Source of the DNA: Sialis fuliginosa
Taxonomy: Eukaryota; Arthropoda; Insecta; Megaloptera; Sialidae
NCBI GenBank assembly: GCA_961205875.1
Contig: OY540812.1
Span: 8,184,001 to 8,248,000 of the forward strand
Length of the DNA stretch: 64,000 nucleotides
Direction: 5' to 3'
The notes under the pieces were generated by a model that was not told the DNA's origin, searched no databases, and worked only from the letters and a program-made list of their open reading frames with translations. Positions 24,730 through 35,874 of this stretch are shown one piece after another (the first letter of the stretch is position 1; every line of letters starts with the position of its first letter). The translations under genes and the position numbers were made by a program.

Positions 24730-24984
24730 CAGTGTTGATCAGATCTGTATTTTGAGACAAAATCTTATTTTGTAACTGGTTTTTGATCTATGAAGACCTG
24801 CAAAGATCTACAACGATCTACAAAAATCTCTCGTTTGAATCTCTATCATGATCTGCAACGATCTTCAGATATCTTTGAAAATCGTTGTAAATCTTTGCAG
24901 GTCTCCACAGATCAAAAACCAGTGACAAAATTTGATTTTGTCTCAAAATGCAGTTCTATCATGATCTGATTTGATCACTGCAGA
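24730..24984. repeat. Inverted-repeat element with GATCT-rich arms
   Basis: The left arm holds TTTTGAGACAAAATC, AACTGGTTTTTGATCT, GAAGACCTGCAAAGATC and ACAACGATCT; the right arm has the same blocks in reverse complement and reverse order. The arms are roughly 110-120 bp. ATTACCC near 24547 and GGGTAATAAATT at 25001 may be the real ends, making a 450-bp element. Non-coding. Confidence 0.65.
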
Positions 24985-25384
24985 TGTAATTTTTTTCCCG
25001 GGTAATAAATTGGGTTGTGTACTGGTATAATTGTTGGGTTCTTTCACAATTGCAAACTTGTAATGTTGTCCGCCACTGTAATACGAGTCACACACATAAC
25101 ATATGAGTAAGTTACATGTACTGAGACGTCATTTCCTGTGCATCTTTGTAATTAAGACATTAATCAAAACACTGATTATCATAAATCATAATTATATAAT
25201 TATTGTTTTCAACTTTTTTAATTCTAGTTTTGGTGAACGAATTATGGCCATATATTAAATTATGTTAATGCGAACAAAATAATTTTAAACTTAGGCAGTT
25301 TACACTAAAATTATACGTAGATTCTGTAGTAAAATCAAGCAATATTATTATGGAGTGATGAGTAAATATTTATATATATTTTCT

Positions 25385-25470
25385 GGTGAAAAATTCCGGG
25401 TAGCTCCGCGTTCTGCGTTGTTATTCTTGACGACGTTTCAATCGAATCCTATCGGCCATCTTCAGGTCTG
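25385..25470 (-). repeat. Element fragment with degenerate hammerhead-like words
   Basis: On the minus strand the order is CTGAAGATGGCCGATAGG, then GATTGAAACGTCGTC. The CUGANGA and GAAA core words and a terminal GUC are present, but the segment between them does not form the required stem well. It lies 75-100 bp left of the clear ribozyme-like pair and is probably part of the same kind of element. Confidence 0.4.
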
Positions 25471-25564
25471 GTCTGAACTTAGTTCTTTGAACTTCTACTG
25501 GGGAAAAGGAGAAACTGTGTTTCTAAGTCACTTAGAAGTATACACCTTAACCACAATAAAATAA

Positions 25565-25613
25565 TGTCACTCGACACGTGTTTCGACTTCACAAGAAGTC
25601 CTCATCAGGAGCC
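25565..25613 (-). ncRNA. Hammerhead-ribozyme-like motif, minus strand
   Basis: Read on the minus strand: core CTGATGA (25608-25602); stem II GACTTC-TTGT-GAAGTC; core GAAA (25584-25581); then a self-complementary short stem III ACACGTGT followed by C (25573), which would be the cleavage base of a GUC site. The flanks GCTC and GAGT can start stem I. All invariant core bases are in order. Caveats: one extra G separates the core from a perfect stem II, and stem III leaves no loop, as in short-stem-III hammerheads thought to work as dimers. Confidence 0.55.
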
Positions 25614-25643
25614 TATAAGGTTTGACCAAGACTGGAACTGTTA

Positions 25644-25692
25644 GGCTTCTGACGAGGACTTCTTGTGAAGTCGAAACACGTGTCGAGTGACA
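25644..25692 (+). ncRNA. Hammerhead-ribozyme-like motif, plus strand
   Basis: Core CTGACGA (25649-25655; the variable base is C), stem II GACTTC-TTGT-GAAGTC, GAAA (25673-25676), short stem III ACACGTGT and the cleavage-site C at 25684. The pattern is the same as in the minus-strand copy. Stem I pairing is weaker here (GCTT against GAGT, with wobbles). It has the same extra G before stem II as its partner, so this is a feature of the family and not random damage. Confidence 0.52.
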
Positions 25693-27759
25693 TTGTTTTA
25701 TTGTGGTTAAGGTGTATATTTTTAGTTTAAGTGTCTTTGAACTTCGTTTGACTAGTGACTGCTGTTCTGTGCGTTCTCTCTCGTTTATATACCAATCTGA
25801 TTGGTCGGTATAGTATCAGGTGTTGTGTTTATGCAGTCTGTGGTACGTTGCATAACTCTCGTTTGTGAATTACTATCATAGATCGAACACATTCGGATTT
25901 TGTCGTGTCTTCCGAAAGGGTAATTCTCTGCGCTACGGAATATGTCGAACGTGTCTGATTTAAACATAAACCGTCACTGGACTCACATAAATATAGCTCG
26001 CGCACCGCCACTGTTATATATATGATATATTATATATAGTGATAGGTATTGAAATTTTAAAATTAATTTTTGAAGTAAATTTAATACTCGTAGTTTCCTA
26101 ACTAACCTAAGTTTTAGCTCAAGAAGTGAGGTGCCTATATAACTATAATAATTATAAAACATTTCATTTTGATTTATTTCGACGTGAAAATTTATTTAAA
26201 AGATGATTACGATAAAAATAATAATTTTCCATAGCCATAATTTTGAAATAGGTAAATAAAATAATAGAAACATTATTAATAACGACTTACATACATAGAT
26301 AATAAAAAATTCAATTATTGAATATTCGGTGAAGTGTGCCATTCAAAAGTCTTCACTTATTGTTCTTTAATTGCATGAAATCATAGAGAAACGAAAATAA
26401 AAAGGTCAGATCGTGATTTTAGTTATTATAGAATTTATAAACACATTTTAATGGCTCTTCTTCACTATAAACGTTATGTATCACATGCAAACGGATGTTC
26501 GTTATAATATTTTATATAGTGTGATTTATCGTGTATTAATTTCATACGTATCGTTAAAATTGTAATTTATAACTACAGTCGTTAATTTCCCGCAATATAT
26601 ACATACTATATTAAAATAATTCTTAAATAAATATACGTACGATATTTATCATAGTACTACAAAAATACTCCATAAACCACCGATTCCTTCTCTTTTATAT
26701 ATGAGATCAGTATTTGATAGAACCAAAGATCATATCCATAAGTTATCGTTTTTTTTTATGTATCCATGGTAGATTTGAAGTTTCACTGCATGTATGTATA
26801 GTTGTATTGGTAAGTCCTCGTTTGTACTTGGTTATTTAAGTTGATAAAATACAATATCGGTTTTCATAAATTATGAAACATTATTTTATAAAATAACAAA
26901 ACCCAAAATAGAATATTAATAGTTCTAAGATTTAGCTACTTTGTAGAATTAGGTATTACTGGTTCAATTTTTTTAAGTTGTCGCTTTCTAAATAGTTATT
27001 TTTAAAAGAAAAAAATCCCCGTTGGGTAGACCATATCAAAATTATCGAGATAACTTCTTTTTCTTTTTTTTACGTATACATTTTTTTCTCTCTCAAATAA
27101 AATCGTTATTATAAGGATCAGTAGAGTTAAAAAAAAGTTTATATTTTTCAATATTTTCAGTATGTCAACCTGAAAAATACTATTTTGTAATTTTTATTCG
27201 ATTTACTATATGAAATTCAATTTGTCATTTTTTAAATACATATAAACTGTTACCATAATGTAGTTTTTTTGTAAATATGATAAATATTGAAATAAGGTTT
27301 AAGAAAAATAATTTTTTATCATACAGTTGGAAAAACCTGTAAATATATATGTATGAACGAAACATTACTTTTTTACTTCAATAAAACTATAATTTTTTTT
27401 TATACAATCTAGTGTATGCGTATAACGTATATTAAAAGTAATAATACACTGTCAAAACATGTTGAATTTGTAAATAAAATATAAGCTACCTAATGAGTAA
27501 CATTTTATATTTTATGACTAATGCTATTTCCCGTCCACAGGCGCTGGGAAAAATAAAGCCTCCTTAATCATAATCATAAAATACGGACATACAATTTTTA
27601 ATTCAAAATCTACCACATATACTTACACAGATAGGTACAAACCGATGTGACAATTAGTCAAATTTAACGTCCAAAGATTGTAATCAAAACCGTGACATTT
27701 AAATTAGATATAATACGATCGCCATAGGAATTCCGGATATTCAAATCAGAGTTATATCA

Positions 27760-27965
27760 GAATCGCTTTTGGTGGTCTCACACGGAATATCTGTTAGCGC
27801 TTATGGCGGCGTGGATCATAATTAGGACCCAACACCTTTTTAACGACCTTCAGATCTAACGAGACAGACCCAACGCTTCTGTGCGCGAAACATATAACGG
27901 CTATAGTCGCTAAAGACGGACTTGCACTGTGTTAACCGAGTCCTAGCCATTTCTTGTAGAAACAT
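27760..27965. promoter_or_regulatory. Candidate regulatory island
   Basis: Balanced composition in an AT-rich setting, without inverted ends or reading frame; includes TTATGGCGGCGTGGATCATAA and GTGTTAACCGAGTCC. Listed because this is the kind of sequence that stands out in conserved-noncoding comparisons of homeobox clusters. Confidence 0.25.
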
Positions 27966-28231
27966 TACATTCCTTTGAAGATATTTAATTTGTATCACAA
28001 GGAGAGATCTTTTAAAATGTATTTATGAGATTTTGAATTTTTAAATAATATTTTAGATACTTACATATTTTTCTTGATTCACTGACCAAGTAAAATTTTT
28101 GTTTGTTTATTTTAATATCAAAAATTTTAGTATCAAAAATAATGCTTTACTTTCATATTATATACTTTCAACTCGAGATATTTTCTTACATTTCAGTTGC
28201 CTATCTCTGTAATATTTTATTTACTACTGTA

Positions 28232-28452
28232 TAATCCATACTTCTGTACTAAGACTGATATTATAAATGCGAAAATAACTCTGTCTGTTTATTACTTTTT
28301 CACGGCTAAATAGCTAAACCGATCTTGATGAAATTTAGCAGGGAGATAGCTTGTATCCTGAGGAAGGACATAGGATACTTTGTATTCTGCAATATTGATT
28401 TAAAAAATAAATACAAATTTCACGAGGACAAAGTCATGGGCAACAGCTAATA
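28232..28452 (-). mobile_element. Lepidopteran-type retroposon tail, minus orientation
   Basis: On the minus strand it reads GCTATCTCCCTGCTAAATTTCATCAAGATCGG in outline (only partly quoted here), then a GTTTAGCTATTTAGCC block, ACAGACAGAGTTATTTTCGC and a degenerate ATAATATCAGTCT end. This is a very common insect, especially moth, interspersed sequence and matches the copy at 53421-53707. It is a truncated, inactive fragment. I believe it is the 3' end of a non-LTR element or SINE; the exact family is not certain. Confidence 0.65.
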
Positions 28453-28639
28453 ATTATATAAATAAGTGTATTATTCAGTAGCAATATCATTCCAAGTGAA
28501 AAAACAATTGCTTACTATAATTTTGAATAAACTTATTTTTAGATGCCATTTAATTCATATAGAAAAGCTATATCAAAAATTATAGTAAAATATTAATTTA
28601 ATTAATTAATTATAACTACGTAAACATGCATCACAAATC

Positions 28640-28880
28640 GCTTATAATTAATTACGACTCGTTCAAGTCACTCGGCCGAGCTGTTCAGGTTTGAAAACCG
28701 GCCCTTAATGGGGTGTTCTCTTAACGTTCTAAACTACTACTTGTAACACGAATCAAAATCGCTTGTAATTTCGATGCCGCCAAATTACCCCAGGCTCTGC
28801 TCGACGAGATGAATAAAGCGGCGTTGTGGAGGAATAGCCAGCGTATATTTGGATGCATGTAATAGAAGGAATGCGGTTCT
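28640..28880. promoter_or_regulatory. Candidate regulatory island
   Basis: CpG-containing, balanced sequence (TCACTCGGCCGAGCTGTTC, GACGAGATGAATAAAGCGGC) with TAATTAATTAC at its left end. No reading frame, no inverted ends. Enhancer role only inferred from contrast with its flanks. Confidence 0.25.
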
Positions 28881-29123
28881 CAACATTTTCATTTTTATGT
28901 CGTTTTTGTGAAATATGAATTTAGTTATTATTGAATCATTGAAATTAAAATAATTAGATTATTCAAAATCTCTCAGCATGTATTTTATATTTTATTGTTT
29001 TGTTTAAATTTTCAATACGCTAATATAAATTATTAAATCAGTTTAAACACTTCTACAATAAAAGTAAATATTAGCATTTAATATTAATTTACATGCTCAA
29101 TTATAAAATTACAATATAATACC

Positions 29124-29870
29124 TCTACGTCTTATTTTCTTGTATTTTAGTCGATATTTGTATGACGAGTTGAAGTCCACTGCAGGAAATTTCACTAAAA
29201 AATTTCGAATTTTTGATTTCGTTAAAAATATATTTATTATATAAAAAATGGTGCGAAAAGTTGAAATTTTCAAACCGCAGGTCAGTATCTCAAACCGTTC
29301 TCGAGATATAGCCTCTCAAAGTTTTAGTTTTTTCAAAATTTTGGAGAAAAATGGCCCTAACTTTTGAACGTGTGGTCGGAATTGATTTTAGTTGACGGAT
29401 TTGGAATCAGCGTGTCAAAATCTATGACATGTATAATACCTAAAACTAAAAAAAAAAAAATTTCACGAAAAATCAAAAAAATTCAAAGGGGTATATCTTA
29501 AAAAAATGTCGATTTTTGGCCAAAATTTTTTTGTCGGATTTTAAAGTATTATACATGTCATTATATAGATTTTGACACGCTGATTTCAAATCCGTCAACT
29601 AAAATCAATTCCGACCACGCGTTCAAAAGTTATGGCCTTTTTTCTCCAAAAATTTGAAAAAACTAAAACTTTGAGAGGCTATATCTCGAGAACGGTTTGA
29701 GATACAGACCTGCGGTTTGAAAATTTCAACTTTTCGCGTCATTTTCTATACAACAAACATACTTTTAACGAAATAAAAAATTCTAAATTTTTTTATGAAA
29801 TTTCCTGCAGTGAACTTCATTCAACTCGACATACAAATATCGACTAAAATACAAGAAAATAAAACGTAGA
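29124..29870. repeat. Very long palindrome / foldback element, about 745 bp
   Basis: The ends are TCTACGTCTTATTTTCTTGT and the complement ACAAGAAAATAAAACGTAGA. The two arms of about 340 bp match along nearly their entire length, including ATTTTAGTCGATATTTGTA, AACCGTTCTCGAGATATAG and AATTGATTTTAGTTGACGGA. Only a short centre around GTCGATTTTTGGCC is unpaired. No coding capacity. A diverged fragment of one arm occurs at 40330-40430. The superfamily is unknown; no clear target duplication was seen. Confidence 0.85.
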
Positions 29871-29929
29871 ATCATTTATTTTATTTACTATATAAACAGT
29901 AATAAACACTATGTAATTGCAGATAAAAC

Positions 29930-30455
29930 CAAGGTTAGTATATGTATAGGTTGCCTTATAACTTTTTGACCAATCAGCGGCTGCGTGTGATGACGTCACC
30001 CTGAGGAACCTTTAAACGTTGTTTCATATATTAAGTTTTTTTTCAAATTATTTCGAATTTTTGGATATTTGTATTTAAAAAAAGTAAATATTATTGTTTA
30101 TTACAGAAGCACAAATTATTACATATAATATTTCTTCATAAAAACTTTAAAATGATGTCAGAAATCAATGCTTAAAGAAAATACATTTGTTGGTTACACT
30201 TAAAAAACACTTGTTTAAAACTATAATTTATAATAATAAAATAATAAAAATTTAGATTTAAAACTCAGTACACTATCAATATCAAATGAAAATATTGAAA
30301 AACAACTTACAATAAATCAGCTTAACTAAAATAAAGAGTAAATATAGTTTGACAGCCATTTATAATGTCAAAGAGTTCCTCACGATGACGCGTTCTCCCC
30401 TCTCATGCCACTCCCCGCCAGAGTTACGAGGCAACCTATTACTTTACTAACCTTG
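29930..30455. mobile_element. MITE with 9-bp target duplication (Mutator-type candidate), 526 bp
   Basis: It begins CAAGGTTAGTATATGTATAG and ends CTATTACTTTACTAACCTTG, a terminal inverted repeat of about 32 bp that continues into GGTTGCCT/AGGCAACC. Directly outside are identical 9-bp duplications AGATAAAAC (29921-29929 and 30456-30464). Nine-bp duplications are typical of Mutator-like transposons. No coding sequence inside. It sits 60 bp from the 745-bp palindrome. Confidence 0.8.
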
Positions 30456-30839
30456 AGATAAAACCATTGGCGAAGCGTTCATGGAACCAGGGATCTGCTC
30501 TATCATGTTTATTTTTATATTTGTAAATGTAAATTTAATCTCTCTTTTATTTATTTAATTAAGAAAAGAAACAAACAAAATGTAAAAATTCGTAGGTATG
30601 TACTACTTATAAAAATACTGATGACATATTTTTTTAATTTTCTTATTTAAAAAAAAAATGTTTTTAACAGGGACCCCAAATATTTATTCTCCCTAGAGCC
30701 CTCAGCTTTTAAAACGCACCACTGCTCTATATGAAAGAATACTAACTCTACACACACAGATTTACTATGCTTGCTTAATCAGTTTACGATTGTTTCTAAG
30801 AACGCATCCTTATCGATAATCGAGTTACAACTGTATCCT

Positions 30840-31095
30840 TAAGCTCATGTAAAAGAACACAAACTGTTTTTAAATACAGCCATAGAGTGTGTTGGGTCAA
30901 TCAGCGTACAGCCCTTGTTTCTCCGTTTCGATTCGCTCAATGGTGTCGCATTTGTACAGTGGCTGGACAATGAGGTACGAGTGTTATCTGCAACCGAGAT
31001 CATTGCTGTGCGGTGATATCAGTTGCAATTATTGTACTGTATTCGTTTAAATATTTGCAATTGTTATACGGTTGCGGCCCCACACACGATGTGTT
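30840..31095. promoter_or_regulatory. Candidate regulatory island
   Basis: About 250 bp of balanced composition (for example CAATCAGCGTACAGCCC, GCGGTGATATCAGTTGC) between a MITE and AT-rich DNA. No repeat structure or reading frame. Function unknown. Confidence 0.25.
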
Positions 31096-31288
31096 TCAAG
31101 TTATTGTTTTAAATATTATTTATATTTAATTTCTTCATTAATTGCAGTAGAGAAATTAGATAATATAAACAGTAATATATATGTGTAGGGTAAAGACAAA
31201 AAGCTTAAGGTAAGTCGAATGTCAATTGTTCTTATGAAATAAAATTTTTATCATGATATAAATTCAAAATTGATATGTATCGCGATTA

Positions 31289-31546
31289 GGGTGACCAGAT
31301 TTTAGTTTTGGTAAACCCTGAGATGTAAATGAAGACCCCTTTTTTATTTTATTTTATCTTTTTTATTTTTATTTTATTCTTTTTATTTTTATTTTCATAA
31401 AATTTGTTAACATAATCTGCACTGTTATGTCCCCTGGCATTTGTCATTTTTTGCAAAACCCGGAAAAATTGCACTCAAACCCTGAGCCCGGAGATCCAGT
31501 GTGCAAACTCTGAGACTCCGAGTTAAAACTGGAGACCTGGTCACCC
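31289..31546. mobile_element. TA-flanked MITE with GGGTGACCAG termini, about 258 bp
   Basis: It starts TA-GGGTGACCAGATTTTA and ends CTGGTCACCC-TA; further inner matches are TTTTA/TAAAA. The TA borders fit a Tc1/mariner-type element. Directly outside, TATCGCGAT on the left and ATCGCGATA on the right are also inverted, so either the terminal repeat is 21 bp long (31278-31557) or the insertion hit the centre of a perfect palindrome. Confidence 0.7.
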
Positions 31547-32339
31547 TAATCGCGATAGTAGCGACGCGTTCAGTTGTAAAAATCGAAACTAACACAATCG
31601 GGTCTATCCTAACCTAACCGATGTTTAGTAAACAATTGTGTAAATCACTAATTATATACGTTTAACAATTAGAGTATAATTTAATTTCTTTTATAAAGAA
31701 AATAAGTATAACTAATGAAAAATATGAAAAATACCTCGGAATTGGCTGGTGTAGGATTTTCTTAGAAAAAAAACTATCCATAAAATGTATTGTTGTGTAT
31801 AGGTTACGTTATTTTTCTAGTTAGTAAAACACTTAGTTCTTGATAACTAATTTAATTCTTTAAATAAACATAAGAATATTATTCATGCATAATACATAAA
31901 TAGGTACTATTTAACAATAAATAAGTGAATTAACAATAATATTGATTTAAGAGTTTAAGTGCTTACAATAGTAGAAGAAATCAAAAACTACAGCTAAAGA
32001 AAATCTCTAGAGCCGTATAGTTTTCATTTTTTCTTTTTTCACTATACATGGTGACGTACGATCTAAGACATATATCAATACAAAGATATATTTTTTATCA
32101 CAGGACTGATTGTAACTTTTTGCCGATTTGCTTAGTGATGTATGTATTCTTTAGAAAAAAAATCTTCAACCATTTCATTTACTTGCTAATAAACATTTTT
32201 GGTATTTCCCATTTAAATATCTTTTAGTAAGTAATATATCTATTTTGATAATTTCAAATGTTGAACATATATTTTATCGATCAATAAAAATGACAAATTA
32301 ACGTATCAATTAATGGTATGATTAATGTACATACATGTC

Positions 32340-32480
32340 AGCACATTCGTTTTCGATTACCCGCCAACACAGAAAATGCGGTAAAATATTGAAACGCCGT
32401 CTCTGATAATTTTCATTAGGGCTCAGATTTATGTGTCGGCGATCACAAAAGCGACTCCGAGGTGTTACTAAGAATATTTA
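32340..32480. promoter_or_regulatory. Candidate regulatory island
   Basis: Short balanced stretch with GATTACCCGCCAACACAG and GTGTCGGCGATCACAAAAGC in AT-rich surroundings. Nothing else explains it. Low certainty. Confidence 0.2.
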
Positions 32481-33714
32481 CTCCATGACAAAACAGTACA
32501 AGCTAATTTACTGGTTCCAGAAAGAGTGACATATAAGCTCTCTGTCTTAATCCTCGAATATGATTCAACCACGTTTACATTATTAGATACGAATCGAAGT
32601 ACTTACCCAATATTTAAATAGCATATTCCTCAAAAAAATATTTATTTGTCATCTATATGTATTATCTTGCACTATTTATTTTACTATATTCATTTATTTC
32701 GAATGGATATTAACAGAAAATGATAAAAATGGTTCGATTAGAAACTAATATGCTTAAGTTCTTTCTGTTTTAAGCAAATAAAGCATTTTTGTGTGTTTTT
32801 TCTGGTTGTGTAATGAATGGTAAAAAAGTTAAATTTATAAAATAAGTCAAAAAGGTAAATTGAATTTAAGATGAGGCATTATGATAATATAATTTAGTAG
32901 GTTAATGTATTAAAAATCAATAGCAATTATTTACAGATTAATCTAACTTGAAATTACTATTAGTATTCATTCCAGTATTAATTATAATTAATATTGGAAT
33001 GAATACTATAAATCAAAATAGATAAATAGATGATAAATATTTTTGAACGATTCACATTGGATCAATGGCGCCAGGCGCGTTACACAATTTAGGCAATTGC
33101 TTAGATATCCGAGGTAATGAAGGGAAGGGGGGTTTGAAGAAAAAACTTAAAAATTGTATGTATGTTTGAAGTCCTTTTTTTAAATTGATACGAATTTATT
33201 ATTTTTTATTTGATAAAAATAGGGGGTTCGAATATCCATTCTGCCTGAGACCCTGACTATTAGATATATGTGAAATCATGTATGTAATTAGATTATTCAT
33301 TCTGATCTTTTTGTGGTATAATCACACACAAGTAAATACTGTTTTACAGAAATCTGACAAATTATTTTCATTAATGTAAACGTGCCTTTATTCCTTTATA
33401 AACAGACAAGTGCTGTCATGTTAAAAGTACGTGAATCTGGTTACAACGTCACTAATTATAATGTATATGTGTCGAAATCCATATATTGGCGATTTTATAT
33501 TTTTTGTATTGTGTTAAATATTATGGTCATATTTTTACCACTTTCTGTTTTTTAATCCATTAACTTTAATCTTTCATTTAATATAAAATTATACATACAT
33601 AAATATCTTCGAATGTAAATACTTGCTTAGTTATGATTAAAATTATTTCAAATATAATTCTATTATATATATACACATATATAACTAATTGTAAGTAAAA
33701 TTACATATGTAGGT

Positions 33715-33895
33715 AGAGCCGCATGCAGAAGTGGTCGACCAGTTTTCATTCAAATTCACTTATCACAAACTTAGTAGGTTCTTCCCAATTGATTATTATA
33801 ATAACATATTTAAATCATTTCTCCATGTACCAAACAAAGATAGATATTGTGAAACTTATTTACTAGATAAAAAACTACTCTTCGTTTATAGTACC
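33715..33895 (+). repeat. 180-bp dispersed repeat, copy 1
   Basis: Shares AGTGGTCGACCAGTTTTCAT, ACTTATCACAAACTTAGTAG, TCCATGTACCAAACAAA and CTACTCTTCGTTTATAGTA with 55201-55375 in the same order and orientation. There are no inverted ends. It could be a SINE-like or LINE-tail fragment. Confidence 0.6.
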
Positions 33896-35834
33896 GAATT
33901 TTAGTATTTAAATATGTTAAACTTGATATAAAATTAATTAATGAAATGGACGTATATTTGTGTTTTTATTTAAAATGATGAAACTATATAAACTACACCG
34001 TAGAAAAAGATATCCGATGATGTTTGTCTTAATATTTTGGAATCTGTTGTAAGCAATTCTGACCTTTAGGGTGGCCGACGACTTCTGAAGCCCATAGTAC
34101 TTAACTATTTAGTACTTCAATGTAACATTGCTACCGTTATTAAATATCGCATTAAAATCTACAATATTTATATTATTTTTTACTTCAGAAATAGTAATAG
34201 ATTCTAAGTTCGTTGAAGCATAAAATCAAGAATAAAGATAATCAATGATTTGCTTTTTGGTAGTCATTTTTCAATCTACTTAAAGAGCTTATAAAGAATA
34301 AAACAAATCAAATAATGTAGTGTTTCTTTACGATCGAGATGCTTGAAATGAACTTCTAAGAAATTGGTTATTTGAATGCGTTGTTTTATACGGTACTATA
34401 CATAAGTATTTATATAGAATATTACCAGGAATTACCAAAATATTTTATTAAAATATAAAGTCGTTTTTGTTTTTATACAATAGATATAGTCATTATCGAA
34501 TTTGGAAAACATTTGAGCTATAATATAAGTATAGTATAGGTATGATATAATGTTTTTTTAGCACTACACGCTCCTTTAAAGTATATTTTATAACGACGAG
34601 TTTTTATGAAAAAATCATCAATCATTTGTATTGAATCTAGGATGTTTAAAAAAATAACTAAAATTACTTTTTGAAACGCTTAATAGTATACATATTATTA
34701 TCAGATGTTTCTGATTATAAATTCCTCTACCTTTTTAACAGTGTATATTCATATTTAATTTTAATGTAATTAATAGATCCTAGATGTATGTACAATTGTA
34801 CATGTTACATGCATCTCAAAAAGTGATACAAGATTGAGATTGTATGGTTGTCTTTTACTAAATAATTGTTAATGACATTTGTTGCGTATTCTTACAAAAA
34901 AACAAACTATGACATACGTAAACTCTAGCAACGACCGTATAAAATGTTAACAAGAATCGCAATGATATTTTAAATAATGAAATACTTTTTATTATTTTCA
35001 TTTCTAAGAAATTTTAACGATTCTTATTATTTTCATGTTTCGTGTGACTTCTTTACCCGAGTTTTAAATAGATTATGCATATCAGGAGCGTATTTATACA
35101 TTTTTAATCTAAAAATATCTTTTTAACTAAACTTTTATTTGAAAAAAAATTTCATTAGAAGTTAATCATAAATATATAATTTTTGAGCACTTGGAAATTT
35201 TTACTAAGATTTTGGTGTTATCATTTTATTCCCCTACTTCGTAGAAGTCACCAAAATGTAGTCTATTTGGGTATAATTGAATTACAGTTGATGTAACTAT
35301 TAAACACTGTATTATAAGTGGAAATGTAATATTTGTCTCATTAACGTAAATTAGCCGTAGCATATTATCTATGATTATATACAAATTTATTTTAAATATT
35401 ATCCTATTCATAAAAATTAATACACTGTCAGATATAATTATATTGAACACCGCAGGGTATTTTTTATAACTAAAAATAACATACATAACCACAAAAATTA
35501 CTTACAAACAATAAAATTTCCATAATGGAACTAACCGAATAAATCTCAACATTTTTTACTAAAATAAACACGATAGCAGAGAAAATGTAATATGAAATAA
35601 TATACTTAAGAATAAGTTAGCACCACGAAGTCATAGGCGGCTTAGATCAAAGAGAAGAGCGACAGAGACGGTTGCCGTATCCATTTAAATATGAGAAGGA
35701 TGGTACTCGCCCGTTATATTAGCGTAAGTAGATTCTTTTATTAATAAGATGAGTTTCAAGTGATAGACCATTCAAGGTATGTTCACATCGTTCTTAACGT
35801 ACATACAGGATATTTGATTCCTGGGTTCTGGTCA

Positions 35835-35874
35835 CAAGTCGTGTCTTTTTGGTCGACCGAAACGACACGACTTG
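35835..35874. repeat. Perfect 11-bp-stem hairpin with SalI-type centre
   Basis: CAAGTCGTGTC pairs perfectly with GACACGACTTG; the 18-base centre contains the self-complementary GGTCGACC. It lies in a small GC-richer island (35.62-35.88 kb). It could be a regulatory palindrome or a tiny foldback remnant. Confidence 0.6.

Larger units (their letters stand above)
20926..25354. other. Ladybird 3' UTR and downstream intergenic DNA
   Basis: AT-rich sequence with candidate poly(A) signals near its start, one foldback (22076-22184), one copy of a 41-bp hairpin repeat (23681-23721), one inverted-repeat element (about 24730-24984) and degenerate C/G-rich transposon debris near 23035-23110 and 23455-23475. 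No gene seen. Confidence 0.6.
25539..25718. mobile_element. Two element ends in inverted orientation, 75-bp arms (Penelope-like candidate)
   Basis: Positions 25539-25613 and 25644-25718 are reverse complements over 75 bp with about four mismatches, separated by 30 bp. Each arm runs outward from the spacer as a ribozyme-like motif, then GAGTGACATT, then TTTTATTGTGGTTAAGGTG. Such ribozyme-bearing ends in head-to-head or tail-to-tail order are known for Penelope-like retroelements, so I favour that origin. No reverse transcriptase reading frame is present. Confidence 0.6.
25719..29123. other. Intergenic DNA, no gene seen
   Basis: 25.72-26.0 kb is GC-richer and may be more of the ribozyme-bearing element. 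26.0-27.7 kb is very AT-rich with nothing recognisable. 27.76-27.96 and 28.64-28.88 kb are balanced-composition islands listed separately. A retroposon tail sits at 28232-28452. Confidence 0.55.

Noticed and set aside
25785-26011. Two overlapping 60-codon minus-strand frames next to the ribozyme-like pair, possible retroelement coding remnant
   Set aside because: No reverse transcriptase or GIY-YIG motif is visible in either, and neither extends beyond chance length.
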